Part shown: in pieces, positions 7,570 through 16,181 of the stretch
Layout: the number at the start of each line of letters is the position of its first letter
Position numbering within the stretch: the first letter of the stretch is position 1
Assembly (NCBI RefSeq): GCF_000744815.1
Contig: NZ_JQMQ01000005.1
Span: 6,591,801-6,655,800, forward strand
DNA from: Phaeacidiphilus oryzae TH49
Lineage (GTDB): Bacteria > Actinomycetota > Actinomycetes > Streptomycetales > Streptomycetaceae
DNA: 64,000 nucleotides
Direction of reading: 5' to 3'
Program-made: the position numbers and the translations under genes
The notes under the pieces: generated by a model
The model's database searches: none
What the model was told of the DNA's origin: nothing
Seen by the model: the letters and a program-made list of their open reading frames with translations, nothing else

Positions 7570-8856
7570 TCACCAGGTGACGGGGAGCCGGTAGACGCCG
7601 TAGATCAGCGCGTCGTGCTTGAACGGGATCTCGTCGAGGCCGGCGGCCAGGCGCAGGGTGGGGATGCGGCGGTAGAGGGTGCCGTAGACGACCTGGAGCT
7701 CCATCCGGGCCAGCGGCTGGCCGAGGCACTGGTGGACGCCGAAGCCGAAGGCGACGTGCCGGCGGGCGTCGCGGTGGATGTCGAGCCGGTCGGGGTCGCC
7801 GGTGAAGGCCTCGGCGTCCCGGTTGCCGATGTCGTTGGCGAAGACCAGCGGGTCGCCCGCCTTGATCAGGACGTCGCCCAGGCGGATGTCCTCCAGGGCG
7901 ACCCGGCTGCGGCCGGTGTGGACGATGTTGAGGTAGCGCAGCAGCTCCTCCACCGCGGCGGCGACCGTCCTGGGGTCCTCCGCCTCGCGCAACTCGGCCA
8001 GCTGGTCGGGGTGCTGGAGGAGGGCGAGGGTGCCGAGGGCGATCATGTTGGCGGTGGTCTCGTGGCCGGCGATGAGCAGCAGCCGGCCGATCCGGGCGGC
8101 CTCGGCGCGGTTGAGCTCGCCGGTCCGGGTGCGCTGCGCCAGTTCGGTCATCACGTCCTCGCCGGGCTCGGCGAGTTTGCGGCCGACCAGGTCGTCCAGA
8201 TAGTCGAGGAGCTCCTTGATCGCCGTGGAGGCGTCCTCGGCACTGGTGCCGCGGTTGATCAGGGCCCGGCTGCGGCTCTGGAAGAAGTCGTGGTCGGCAT
8301 AGGGGACGCCGAGGAGGGCGCAGATCACCAGTGAGGGGACCGGGAGGGCGAAGGCCTCCACCAGGTCGGCGGGCCTGGGGCCGGCCAGCATCCGGTCGAT
8401 GAGGTCGTCCACGATGCCCTGCACGGTGGGGCGCAGCGCCTCCACCCGCTTGATGGCGAACGGCGCGGTGACCATCCGGCGCTGGCGGGCGTGCTCCGGG
8501 TCGTCCATCGAGATGAAGGTGCGGCCCTGTCCGCGGCTCTGCTTGGTGCCGGGGCTGGAGTGGGGGTAGTGGGGGTGGGTGTTGTCGGCGCTCACCCGGG
8601 GGTCGCCGAGGAGGGCGCGCTGGTCGGCGTGGCGGGTGATCAGCCAGGGGGTGCTGCCGTCCCACAGCCGCACCCTGCTCGCCGGGGCCTCGCGCTGCAA
8701 CGCGCTCAGCTCGGGCGGCGGGTCGAAGGGGCAGCCGGTGGCCCGGGCGAAGGGATAGTCCGGGATCGGGGCCGAGGGGGTCGAGGGGGCCGAGGAGGCA
8801 GTGGCGGGGACGGTGGGGGCGGAGGGGGCGGCGGCGGACTCGGCGGCAGGCGTCAT
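7570..8856 (-). CDS. cytochrome P450, CYP105-like (second copy)
   Basis: The 428-residue protein carries AGHETT, EELLRYLN with the ExxR pair, and FGFGVHQCLGQPLAR with the heme cysteine. Much of it matches the first P450, including WDGSTPWLITR, MDDPEHARQRRMVTAPF and the C-terminal YGVYRLPVTW. The N-terminal 40 residues are a low-complexity Ala/Ser/Pro/Thr stretch. ATG 8856 follows TGGAGCCGGA. There is no redox partner beside it, so it may use the ferredoxin pair of the first P450 operon. The operator at 8939-8953 suggests co-regulation by the adjacent TetR protein. Confidence 0.92.
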   Translation of the reverse strand: MTPAAESAAAPSAPTVPATASSAPSTPSAPIPDYPFARATGCPFDPPPELSALQREAPASRVRLWDGSTPWLITRHADQRALLGDPRVSADNTHPHYPHSSPGTKQSRGQGRTFISMDDPEHARQRRMVTAPFAIKRVEALRPTVQGIVDDLIDRMLAGPRPADLVEAFALPVPSLVICALLGVPYADHDFFQSRSRALINRGTSAEDASTAIKELLDYLDDLVGRKLAEPGEDVMTELAQRTRTGELNRAEAARIGRLLLIAGHETTANMIALGTLALLQHPDQLAELREAEDPRTVAAAVEELLRYLNIVHTGRSRVALEDIRLGDVLIKAGDPLVFANDIGNRDAEAFTGDPDRLDIHRDARRHVAFGFGVHQCLGQPLARMELQVVYGTLYRRIPTLRLAAGLDEIPFKHDALIYGVYRLPVTW

Positions 8857-8938
8857 TCCGGCTCCAGTCTTTCGGCGGGGCCATGACAGCTCGATGAGCC
8901 CATCGACCCGCCGAGGGAGGAAGTGGTTCGCCCTCTGT

Positions 8939-8953
8939 CCTAACACCGTTAGG
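8939..8953. promoter_or_regulatory. TetR-type operator before second P450
   Basis: CCTAACACCGTTAGG has the same half-sites as the site at 6806-6820, and the sequence just upstream (TGGTTCGCCCTCTGT) matches it as well. It lies 83 bp before the P450 start. Confidence 0.75.
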
Positions 8954-8984
8954 TACGTACGGCAATCATCCGGCCGCTTGCCCG

Positions 8985-9632
8985 TCAGCGGGACGGCGTG
9001 ATCCGGCCAGTCGCCGGCCAAGGCCGCCGGCCCATCCGGTGGAGCAGCAGGTCCTGCGCCGACGCGCCCGGGCCCGGGCCCCGGCCGTCCGGTGCGGCGA
9101 AGAAGCGGTGGGTGGTCGCGGGCCCGGCCGACACCGGGGTCTCGGCCAGCCCGGCGTAGATGTCGTCCAGGAACCGCCGGATCCAGTCGACCAGTTCGCC
9201 GTCTAGCCGGTCGTCGGCGCCCACCGCCCGGGCGAGGTCCCAGGTGTGGACGACGCTGTCGGCGGTCCGCACCGCGAGTGCCTGACGGCCCGTCACCTCG
9301 CCCAGCGGGTAGTCGAGTACCCGGTCCAGGGCGCCCGGCGCCGAGAAGGCCTCGGCGCAGTCGCCCACCGAACGCTGGTATGCCCCGACCGGGTCCCCGC
9401 CCAGCGCGTCGGCCTCCCGCAGCCGGAGGAAGTCCGCGCCGGCACCGCCCCGCAGCAGGCCGAGATAGCCGAGGTTGCCGCGGGTCATGTGGTTCACCAG
9501 TTGCCGGACGTCCCAGTCCGGACACGGGGTGGCCGCGTTCCACTGCCCGGGCCGTACCTCGCGCAGCCGGGCGGCGAACCCGGCGCCGGCCCGGACGTAC
9601 CGCTCGACCAGGCCCTCGGAGAAGTCGCTCAT
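8985..9632 (-). CDS. TIGR03086-type (mycothiol maleylpyruvate isomerase-like) metal-binding protein
   Basis: This 215-residue protein starts MSDFSEGLVERYVRAGAGFA. It has the typical CPDWDVRQLVNHMTRGN segment, where the histidine belongs to a three-residue metal site, then ADSVVHTWDLARAVG and a C-terminal LLHRMGRRPWPA. This is the DinB/MDMPI fold widespread in actinobacteria; some members act in mycothiol-dependent isomerisation or detoxification, most are unassigned. It is divergent from the beta-propeller gene at 9753. Function beyond the family is unknown. Confidence 0.8.
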   Translation of the reverse strand: MSDFSEGLVERYVRAGAGFAARLREVRPGQWNAATPCPDWDVRQLVNHMTRGNLGYLGLLRGGAGADFLRLREADALGGDPVGAYQRSVGDCAEAFSAPGALDRVLDYPLGEVTGRQALAVRTADSVVHTWDLARAVGADDRLDGELVDWIRRFLDDIYAGLAETPVSAGPATTHRFFAAPDGRGPGPGASAQDLLLHRMGRRPWPATGRITPSR

Positions 9633-9752
9633 CACCCCAGTCTCGGCGTCCGCCTCGGCTGGGTCCGGCGGCGGAGCGACCTCGCGCTCGGCGCCTTGAC
9701 AGTCCCCGCGCCGCCCGCCGATCATCGATCGGTCGAGCGAAGGGGAGCGCAG

Positions 9753-10664
9753 ATGACCGAAGCGTCCGCGGACACCGGTATGCGGCCCCGGGAGCTGGCG
9801 CCCGGGCAGCGCACCTGCGTCTGGGTGGCCGGTACGGACTCCGCGCCCCCGCGGCTGGTCCACGAGACCTCGCACCTCCTGCTGGAGGCGCCGAACTTCG
9901 GCCCGGACGGCCGCTCCCTGCTGCTCAACGGCGCCGGCCGGCTGTGGCGGCTGGAGCTCGGCGACGGGCGGGCGGCGGAGCCGAAGGAGGTGCCGCTGCA
10001 CGGCGTCCCGCCGATCAACAACGACCATGTCGTCTCACCCGACGGCCGGCACGTCTACCTGTCCGGCATGGACGGCCACCTCTACCGGGCCCCGCTGTCC
10101 GGCGGCGCGGGCACCCGCCTGACCGGCGAGGACGGCAGCCTCCACTTCCTCCACGGGATCGGTCCCGACGGCGGCACCCTGGCGTATGTGGCCATCCCCC
10201 GCGGCACCGGCGGCGGGCCGGGCCGGCTCGCCCTGATGCCGGCCGAGGGCGGCCCCGGCCGCCTGGTGGACACCGGCGACGGCCATCTGGACGGACCCGA
10301 GTACGCGCCCGACGGCCGGTGGATCCTCTTCAACAGCGAGGCGTTCACCACCGCCCCCGGGCATGCGCAGATCGTCCGGATGCCCGCCGGGGGCGGCCCG
10401 CTGGAGCGGCTGGTGGACTCCGAGACCGTCGACTGGTTCCCGCACCTCTCGCCGGACGGCCGGTTCGCCACCTATCTGTCCTTCCCCGCGGGCACCCTCG
10501 GCCACCCGGCGGACCTGGACGTCACCGTCCATCTGGTGAGCACCGAGGACTGGCGCACCCCGCTGCGGAGCTTCCCGCTCTTCGGCGGCCAGGGCACGCT
10601 GAACGTCAACGGCTGGTCGCCGGACAGCAGCCGCTTCGCCTTCGTCTCCTATCCGGTCAGCTGA
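9753..10664 (+). CDS. TolB-like beta-propeller (PD40/WD40-like) protein
   Basis: The 303-residue protein repeats the PD40 signature several times: FGPDGRSLLLNG, VSPDGRHVYLSG, IGPDGGTLAYVA, YAPDGRWILFNS, LSPDGRFATYLS and WSPDSSRFAFVS. These form the blades of a beta-propeller like that of TolB. No signal peptide is visible, so it is probably cytoplasmic. ATG 9753 follows AGGGGAG. Such proteins are often annotated as biopolymer transport TolB-like; the role is unknown. It converges with the last gene of the nine-gene operon. Confidence 0.8.
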   Translation: MTEASADTGMRPRELAPGQRTCVWVAGTDSAPPRLVHETSHLLLEAPNFGPDGRSLLLNGAGRLWRLELGDGRAAEPKEVPLHGVPPINNDHVVSPDGRHVYLSGMDGHLYRAPLSGGAGTRLTGEDGSLHFLHGIGPDGGTLAYVAIPRGTGGGPGRLALMPAEGGPGRLVDTGDGHLDGPEYAPDGRWILFNSEAFTTAPGHAQIVRMPAGGGPLERLVDSETVDWFPHLSPDGRFATYLSFPAGTLGHPADLDVTVHLVSTEDWRTPLRSFPLFGGQGTLNVNGWSPDSSRFAFVSYPVS

Positions 10665-10676
10665 GCGGCGGAGACC

Positions 10677-10703
10677 GGCCCGCCGGCGGGGAGCCGACGG
10701 GCC
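10677..10703. terminator. hairpin between convergent genes
   Basis: GGCCCG at 10677-10682 pairs with CGGGCC at 10698-10703, with extra GC-rich pairing in the loop. It lies between the stop codons of the plus-strand propeller gene and the minus-strand EthD-like gene, a natural place for a shared terminator. No T-tract. Confidence 0.4.
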
Positions 10704-10729
10704 GTCAGGCGGAGGTCCGCAACCGGGGC

Positions 10730-11038
10730 TCAGGCCTCCTCGACGTCCGAGAAGAGCAGCCGCACCCCGCCGGTCGCCAGGTCGAACACCTTGGCCACGA
10801 AGGCCGAGGCCTCCTCGGTGGTCACGGCCCGGCTGGCCGCGTCGTAGTCGGTGAAGTACAGGTCGAGGACCCGATAGGCCGGGGTCGGGCTGCCGTCCTC
10901 CTTCGGCCAGACCTTGGCGCTCTCGATCCGCGTCACTCCGGGGATCTGCTTCGCCAGCCTGATCTGCTCGCGGTGGCCGGCCTCGAACTCCTCCGGGGAC
11001 TTCGGGTTCTCGTAGATCGCGGTGATCTTCGTCGGCAT
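10730..11038 (-). CDS. EthD-family small protein
   Basis: The 102-residue protein begins MPTKITAIYENPKSPEEFEA and has the compact alpha/beta ferredoxin-like layout of EthD and related dimeric proteins. These often accompany degradation or polyketide-type pathways as small isomerase or cyclase-like enzymes. It is the last gene of a minus-strand run, starting 22 bp after the decarboxylase stop. The chemistry here cannot be named. Confidence 0.7.
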   Translation of the reverse strand: MPTKITAIYENPKSPEEFEAGHREQIRLAKQIPGVTRIESAKVWPKEDGSPTPAYRVLDLYFTDYDAASRAVTTEEASAFVAKVFDLATGGVRLLFSDVEEA

Positions 11039-11060
11039 GGTTCCGGCTCCTTCTCCGCCC

Positions 11061-12716
11061 TTACCGGGCCTTCCAGTTGGCATTGTCGGGAATCGACTTG
11101 TCGGGCACCACGACCTGGATGAGCGACGGGCTTCTGGTGTTCGCCATCGCACCCGCCACGGCGTCCATCAATCCGCCGTAGGTGTCCACTCGCCACCCCT
11201 GGCAGCCGAACACCTCGGCCAGCCTGCTGTAGTTCCAGGGGTGGAGCAGGCATGACCGGTAGAACGGCTCGTCGGAATGGAAGACCGAGGCGTCGGCGAG
11301 CCATTGCTCCACGCCGTAGACGCCGTTGTCGATCACGAAGATGATCGGGTCGAGTCCGAACCGGGTCTGCGTCGAGAGGCATTGGGCGGTCATCTGGAAA
11401 CCGCCGTCCCCGGAGAAGACCATCACCCGCTGGTCGGGCCGCTTCGCCAGGCAGAGTCCGGTCGCGGCCGGCGCGCTGTAGCCGATCGACGAGTACGAGG
11501 ACTGGACGACGAACCCGCCCGCGCCGACCACCTTGAGCAGCAGGCTCCCGAAGTAGTTCATGCTGGCGTCGGCACCGATGAGGGTGTGCCGGTTGATGTA
11601 CTGCTGCATGAAGTCGTAGAACCCCTGGTACGTGATCTCGCCCGAGGTGCGCAGGGACGGCACGGTGTAGGTGGTCTTGGTGAGGGTCTTCCACGCCTTG
11701 GGCGGGATCTTCGCCGCCAGCAGGCCGTCGACCAGATGCTCCAGCGCGACCTGTCCGGAGAATCGGGTGCCGAACTTGACCGCGTCGAACGAGGCGAACG
11801 CGGTCTTGTCGTAGTCCGGGCTCCAGCCCAGCGAGTTGATGTCGGTCAGCCACACGCCGAGGGCCAGGATGAAGTCGGAGTCCCGGGCCAGGTCGGCGGC
11901 GGCCTCCGAGGAGGCCTGGCCGTCCAGGACGCCGATGAACAGCTCGTCGTCCTCGGACAGCACGGCCTTGCTGAGGAGTTCGGTGACGAAGGGGATGTTC
12001 AGCTGCCGGATCAGGCTCAGCGTCTTCTCCTGCAGGCCGAGCCGGTCGACCTCGACGCCGACCCAGATCAGCGGATTCTCCGCGTGCTCCAGCGCGGTGC
12101 GGATCTCCGCGATCGACTCCTCCAGGCTGCCCGGGTCGGACAGCACCTCGGCCGGCCTCAGACGGCCCTTCGGCGGTTCGCACTCCAGGTCCACCATGTC
12201 CTGGAGGAGCTCGATATAGACCGGGCGGCGCTGGCTGACGCACTGCGTCAGCGCGTAGTCGATCAGCATCGGCGCGGTCACCGGATTCTCGATCCGCACC
12301 GTCGCCGCCGTGATGTGCTCGAACGACTGCATGTCCGTCTCGCGCCCGCTGATGAAGTGATGGGCGCTGAAACCGGTCTGCTCGAAGACGATGGTCTTCT
12401 GGATGCTCGGCGTGCCGTTGATCAGCACGATCGGCACCTTCTCGGCGTAGGCGCCGGCCACCGCGTTCACGGCGCACAGCGCGCCCGCGGAATAGGTGAC
12501 GCAGAGCGCGCCGATTCCCCGCAGCCTCGCGTAGCCGTCCGCCGCGTAACCGGCGTTCACCTCGTTGACTTCCTCGATGATCTCGATGCTGCTCGGGGTG
12601 ACGTACCGGTTCAGCCAGTCGATCGAGTAGTCGCCCGCGATGGAGAACAGATGCCCCAGGCCGAGCTGGCTGAGCCGGTCCACCAGATACTTGCCTACCG
12701 TGCTGGTCTCGCTCAT
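11061..12716 (-). CDS. ThDP-dependent 2-keto acid decarboxylase (PDC/IPDC-like)
   Basis: The 551-residue protein has the three-domain layout of pyruvate and indolepyruvate decarboxylases. Near the N-terminus EEVNEVNAGYAADGYAR contains the glutamate that activates the thiamin ring. TGFSAHHFISG holds the His-His pair expected of decarboxylases, and FSGDGGFQMTAQCLS ... VIDNGVYG is the ThDP/Mg motif. It should decarboxylate a 2-keto acid to an aldehyde in the cytoplasm. It follows the metallo-hydrolase by 19 bp. Alternative substrates (phenylpyruvate, sugar-derived keto acids, sulfopyruvate-like) cannot be separated by reading. Confidence 0.87.
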   Translation of the reverse strand: MSETSTVGKYLVDRLSQLGLGHLFSIAGDYSIDWLNRYVTPSSIEIIEEVNEVNAGYAADGYARLRGIGALCVTYSAGALCAVNAVAGAYAEKVPIVLINGTPSIQKTIVFEQTGFSAHHFISGRETDMQSFEHITAATVRIENPVTAPMLIDYALTQCVSQRRPVYIELLQDMVDLECEPPKGRLRPAEVLSDPGSLEESIAEIRTALEHAENPLIWVGVEVDRLGLQEKTLSLIRQLNIPFVTELLSKAVLSEDDELFIGVLDGQASSEAAADLARDSDFILALGVWLTDINSLGWSPDYDKTAFASFDAVKFGTRFSGQVALEHLVDGLLAAKIPPKAWKTLTKTTYTVPSLRTSGEITYQGFYDFMQQYINRHTLIGADASMNYFGSLLLKVVGAGGFVVQSSYSSIGYSAPAATGLCLAKRPDQRVMVFSGDGGFQMTAQCLSTQTRFGLDPIIFVIDNGVYGVEQWLADASVFHSDEPFYRSCLLHPWNYSRLAEVFGCQGWRVDTYGGLMDAVAGAMANTRSPSLIQVVVPDKSIPDNANWKAR

Positions 12717-12735
12717 GGATGGGATCCCTCCGCGG

Positions 12736-13563
12736 TCAGTAGTCGCTGGCTCCGCCGAACAACCGGGGCAGGTAGATGTCGAATATCCCCGGGCATCTGC
12801 GTTCGGGATACCGCTGGAGCAGGAACGCCCGGAAGGCGTCGCCCGTCAGCCCGTCGCCGATGGCCTGCCGGGCGGCCGAGAGGTACTCGATGACGCGGGC
12901 GACCTCGTTCTTGTCGGCCGGCAGGCCGTGGCCCGGCATGAACAGCTCGTACTCCGAGACCAGCATCTGCTGCAGGACCCGCACCCAGTGCTCCAGGTGC
13001 TTCGTCAGATAGGGGTGGGTGCCGCTGTAGAGCAGGTCCTGGGCGAAGTACACGCCCAGTTCGGGGAGTCCGACGGTGAGGTGGTAGTCGATCTCGGTGT
13101 CCGTCACCCGGTCGAAGACGTATCTGACCCCGTCGATGGTCTCCTCGCCGGGCCGGACGCCGTGCTTGGGCACGACGATCTGGTCCGGGACGAGGTCGCC
13201 CAGCTTCCAGTGGTCGGCGCGGGACTCCTCGCCGTGCTCCTGGATGAAGTTCATGGTCTCCGGCAGGGTGTGCACCGGCACGTCGGTGAACGCCGCCCCC
13301 AGGCCGAACCAGTGGTCCGGGTGCCGGTGGGAGAGGTACAGCCGCTCGATCGGCTTGCCGAGGCCGTCCGCGTACTCCCGGAAGGCCCGCGCGTAGGGCA
13401 CCAGGAACTGGCTGTCGATCAGGACGAGTTGGTTGCGGGTCTCGACGATGTGGGTGGCGTTGGCGATGTTGCCGGCGGCGAAGGAGGAGACGAAGGTGTG
13501 GATGCGGACGTCGCCGGCCTGCTTGACCACCATGGCGATGGGGTCTGTGACCTGACCGAGCAT
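12736..13563 (-). CDS. metallo-beta-lactamase fold hydrolase
   Basis: The 275-residue protein has the HxHxDH zinc motif in LSHRHPDHWFGLG (about residues 77-89). Further metal ligands are in FAQDLLYSG (Asp) and ELFMPGHGLPADK (His). The C-terminus ends RLFGGASDY. Such enzymes hydrolyse esters, lactones or thioesters. The start ATG 13563 follows AAAGGCTCC. It is separated from the upstream TIM-barrel gene by 104 bp of GGTTCGG repeats but by only 19 bp from the decarboxylase, so it belongs to the operon. A lactonase acting after a sugar dehydrogenase is plausible but not proven. Confidence 0.85.
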   Translation of the reverse strand: MLGQVTDPIAMVVKQAGDVRIHTFVSSFAAGNIANATHIVETRNQLVLIDSQFLVPYARAFREYADGLGKPIERLYLSHRHPDHWFGLGAAFTDVPVHTLPETMNFIQEHGEESRADHWKLGDLVPDQIVVPKHGVRPGEETIDGVRYVFDRVTDTEIDYHLTVGLPELGVYFAQDLLYSGTHPYLTKHLEHWVRVLQQMLVSEYELFMPGHGLPADKNEVARVIEYLSAARQAIGDGLTGDAFRAFLLQRYPERRCPGIFDIYLPRLFGGASDY

Positions 13564-13584
13564 CAGGAGCCTTTCGGGTCGGGC

Positions 13585-13656
13585 GGTTCGGACGCGGGTC
13601 GCGCGGTTCGGGTGGTTCGGCTGGTTCGGCTGGTTCGGACGGGTGGGGCGGTTCGG
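13585..13656. repeat. six GGTTCGG repeats, partly 9-bp tandem
   Basis: GGTTCGG occurs at 13585, 13605, 13614, 13623, 13632 and 13650; the middle three form a perfect 9-bp tandem. They fill most of the spacer between two genes of the operon. Confidence 0.8.
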
Positions 13657-13667
13657 GGGCTCCGGGC

Positions 13668-14672
13668 TCAGGCGGGGGAGGCGGTCCGCTCCCGCAGTTC
13701 CTCCAGCGCGGCCGCGGCCACCTGGTAGGCGCTGTCCACGCCGGGCACCGGGTCGTCCTCGCCGGGCCGCCAGAACCGCCGGCGGGCCATCCGCATCGAG
13801 GAGACGAACGGCGGGATCGCGTTGAACACCTCGACCAGGTACGGCCCCCGGTAGACCGGATCGATCTCGTCGCGGACCACCTGCCACGGGATCCAGCTGT
13901 CCCGCACCGCCCCCCGGTCGGGGGCGGAGATGTGGACGTAGTGGAGGCGGTTCTGCCGGACCGCCCGCGCCAGATCCGCGGAGAAGGCCGACGGGCCGCG
14001 GCTCTCCATCACCAGCTGGGCGGTGTCGACGGTCACCCCGCCCTGCGGGTGGTCGAGGGTGTCGAGGAAGTCCAGTACCTCCGCGACCATGTTGGGCGGG
14101 GGCGTCTCCCAGCTCTTCACCGGCTCGATGGCGAGCTTCACCTCGCGGGCCTCGGCGTACTCCGACAGCTCCTCGAAGACCGCGCGGGCCGCCCGGTAGC
14201 GGGGCTCCATCCAGTCCTGGAGGGCGTCGCTCCACAGCGGCTCGCCGTCGTCGGTGAGCGGGAAGACGCCGTAGGGGTAGAGGAACGGCCCGGACATGAT
14301 GGAGTCCCCGCCCAGCACCCGGGTGATCTCGACCCGGGACTCCAGATAGGACAGGGCCTGCCGGCGCTGCTCCTCGTACGGCGAGGTCGGGTCGAAGGTG
14401 CGGGTGGTCCCCACGTTGGTGGTGAACTTCACCCCGGAGAGCCCCGCCCGGTCGAACGCCTTCCGCAGGCCGATGTAGGCGTCGATCTCCCGCTTGTGGT
14501 CGACGCCCGGCGGCTGGGTGGCGATGTGGACGTCGAAGCCGCGGTAGCCCATCTCGGTGAGGGCCTTCAGATGGCCGATCAGGGTCTGGCCGTAGCGGGC
14601 GTCCTCCGGCCGCAGGTCGGCCGTGAACATGAAGAAGCTGAAGAACACGTCTCGTCCGGACGGGGGGTTCAT
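13668..14672 (-). CDS. sugar phosphate isomerase/epimerase-like TIM barrel protein
   Basis: The 334-residue protein fits the xylose isomerase-like (AP endonuclease 2) TIM barrel family. Landmarks are GYRGFDVHIATQPPG, LAIEPVKSWETPPPN with a metal-ligand glutamate, GGVTVDTAQLVM with an aspartate, HYVHISAPDRG with a histidine, and PYLVEVFNAIPPF with the last glutamate. Relatives epimerise or isomerise sugars, and some catalyse beta-elimination from 3-keto-C-glycosides. It begins 19 bp after the second TIM-barrel gene. The pairing of two such enzymes with a GMC flavoprotein suggests processing of keto-sugars; the exact reaction is unknown. Confidence 0.85.
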   Translation of the reverse strand: MNPPSGRDVFFSFFMFTADLRPEDARYGQTLIGHLKALTEMGYRGFDVHIATQPPGVDHKREIDAYIGLRKAFDRAGLSGVKFTTNVGTTRTFDPTSPYEEQRRQALSYLESRVEITRVLGGDSIMSGPFLYPYGVFPLTDDGEPLWSDALQDWMEPRYRAARAVFEELSEYAEAREVKLAIEPVKSWETPPPNMVAEVLDFLDTLDHPQGGVTVDTAQLVMESRGPSAFSADLARAVRQNRLHYVHISAPDRGAVRDSWIPWQVVRDEIDPVYRGPYLVEVFNAIPPFVSSMRMARRRFWRPGEDDPVPGVDSAYQVAAAALEELRERTASPA

Positions 14673-14691
14673 TCCTGCTGTCCTCCGTTCC

Positions 14692-15606
14692 CTACCAGCC
14701 CAGGACGTCGGCGAGGTAGGCGCGGGCCTTCTTGGCGTACGCGAGCGGTACGGCCTTGTTCGGGTCCTGCTCGGCCTCGACCATCAGCCAGCCCTGGTAG
14801 CCGGCGTCGGCCAGCACCTCCAGGATCGGCCGGAAGTCGATCCCGCCGTCCCCCGGCACGGTGAAGACGCCGAGCTCGACGGCCTCCTGGAAGGAGAGGC
14901 CCTCCTCCCGCACCCGGCTGACGACCTCGGGCCGGACGTCCTTGAGGTGGACGTGGCCGATCCGGTCGGCGTGCGCCCGGGCCAGCTCCAGCGGGTCGTC
15001 GCCGGCGAAGGCGATGTGGGCGGTGTCCAGCAGCAGGTGGACCAGGTCCGGATCGGTCGAGTCCATCAGCCGGTCGACGTCGGCCCGGGTCATCACCCCG
15101 GTCCCCATGTGGTGGTGGTAGCTGAGCTTCATCCCGGCCGAGTTGGCGATCTTGCCGAGCTCCTCCAGACCCGAGGTGAGGTTCTCCCACTGGGCGTTGG
15201 TGAAGACCGGCCGGTTGGCGAACACGTCCACCGGGAGGAGATGCGAGGAGGCCCCGAACTCGGCCACCACCAACTCGGTGCCGCCCAGCGCCTTGATGTG
15301 GGCGAGGGTCTCCTCGAAGGCGGCGACCGTCTTCTGCCGCATCTTGGCGACGGTGAAGTAGGTGCTCGTCCAGGGCTCCGAGACGCGCAGCCCGCGAAGG
15401 TCCAGAGCGGCCTTCAGCTCGGCGGCGTCCGAGGGGTACTTGTGCCCGATGCTGCAGCCCTGGAAGCCGGCCAGCGCCATCTCGCTCACGGCCTGGCCGA
15501 ACGGGATGCCCGCGTCGATGGCGGGGAAGTCGTCGTTCCACCACAGAGTGCAGCAGACGCCGAGTCTCACCCGGTCCGGGCCGAGGCGGGCGGCCGGATC
15601 CGTCAT
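14692..15606 (-). CDS. IolE-like sugar isomerase/dehydratase TIM barrel protein
   Basis: The 304-residue protein carries LGVCCTLWWNDDFPAIDAG at its start, GFQGCSIGHKYP, a YHHHMGTGVMT stretch, LLLDTAHIAFAGDDP, GHVHLKDVRPE and GWLMVEAEQDPNKA. These match the inosose dehydratase (IolE) branch of the TIM barrel family, with Glu/Asp/His metal ligands. Its ATG overlaps the stop of the dehydrogenase subunit by four bases, so the two are co-translated. No other inositol catabolic gene is nearby, so a keto-sugar or keto-cyclitol other than inosose may be the substrate. Confidence 0.85.
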   Translation of the reverse strand: MTDPAARLGPDRVRLGVCCTLWWNDDFPAIDAGIPFGQAVSEMALAGFQGCSIGHKYPSDAAELKAALDLRGLRVSEPWTSTYFTVAKMRQKTVAAFEETLAHIKALGGTELVVAEFGASSHLLPVDVFANRPVFTNAQWENLTSGLEELGKIANSAGMKLSYHHHMGTGVMTRADVDRLMDSTDPDLVHLLLDTAHIAFAGDDPLELARAHADRIGHVHLKDVRPEVVSRVREEGLSFQEAVELGVFTVPGDGGIDFRPILEVLADAGYQGWLMVEAEQDPNKAVPLAYAKKARAYLADVLGW

Positions 15607-16181
15607 TTCTTCGCCCCTCTCAGATAGCGGTCCTCGATGCGGGGCGGCTCGGCCCAGGCCCCGTAGCCGGGGGCCTTGGCGCCGGGCGGGTTCGCCCCGA
15701 TGGCCCGCCACAGCAGCCCCTCCTGATAGGAGGCTGCGGTGACGGTGGACGTCTCGTTGGCGCCGCGGGCGCCGTAGGCGTCGGTCCACTCGGGCGGCAG
15801 GGCGTACCACATCCCGGCGAACCAGAGCTTGATCACGTTGCGGGCCACCGGGCCGATCCGGTCGTCGCTGAAGACCCGGTGGCGCAGCGCCCGGTCGAGC
15901 CGTGCCCGGTCGACGGGATCTTCGCCGACGGGGCCTTTCTCGACGAGGCCTTTCTCGACGGAGCCCCGGTCGCCGCCTGCGGTGTCGCCGGCCGCCTCGG
16001 CCCGCGCGGCCCGGTGGGCGGCCAGCAGGTCGGTCACCACCTCGTCCCCGCAGGCGGCCCGGACCTTGGCCAGATACTGGTGGGCCAGCCCGGTGCCGAG
16101 GAGGTCGGTCTCCCCGAAGGCGGTCAGGTCCACCGAGAGGGCGAGGAACTCATCGAAGGGGACGGGCGACTTGTCGTTCAT
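15603..16181 (-). CDS. small subunit of a membrane-type FAD sugar dehydrogenase (sorbitol dehydrogenase-like)
   Basis: The 192-residue protein opens FDEFLALSVDLTAFGETDL and has LAHQYLAKVRAACGDEVV plus a C-terminal NVIKLWFAGMWYALPPEW block. This resembles the small subunit family that accompanies GMC-type FAD dehydrogenases such as D-sorbitol or fructose dehydrogenase. A charged segment with repeats (VEKGLVEKGPVGED) lies in the middle. It overlaps the ferritin-like gene upstream and the IolE-like gene downstream by four bases each. It probably binds the GMC subunit encoded two genes earlier. The family call is moderate because the similarity is short. Confidence 0.65.
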   Translation of the reverse strand: MNDKSPVPFDEFLALSVDLTAFGETDLLGTGLAHQYLAKVRAACGDEVVTDLLAAHRAARAEAAGDTAGGDRGSVEKGLVEKGPVGEDPVDRARLDRALRHRVFSDDRIGPVARNVIKLWFAGMWYALPPEWTDAYGARGANETSTVTAASYQEGLLWRAIGANPPGAKAPGYGAWAEPPRIEDRYLRGAKK

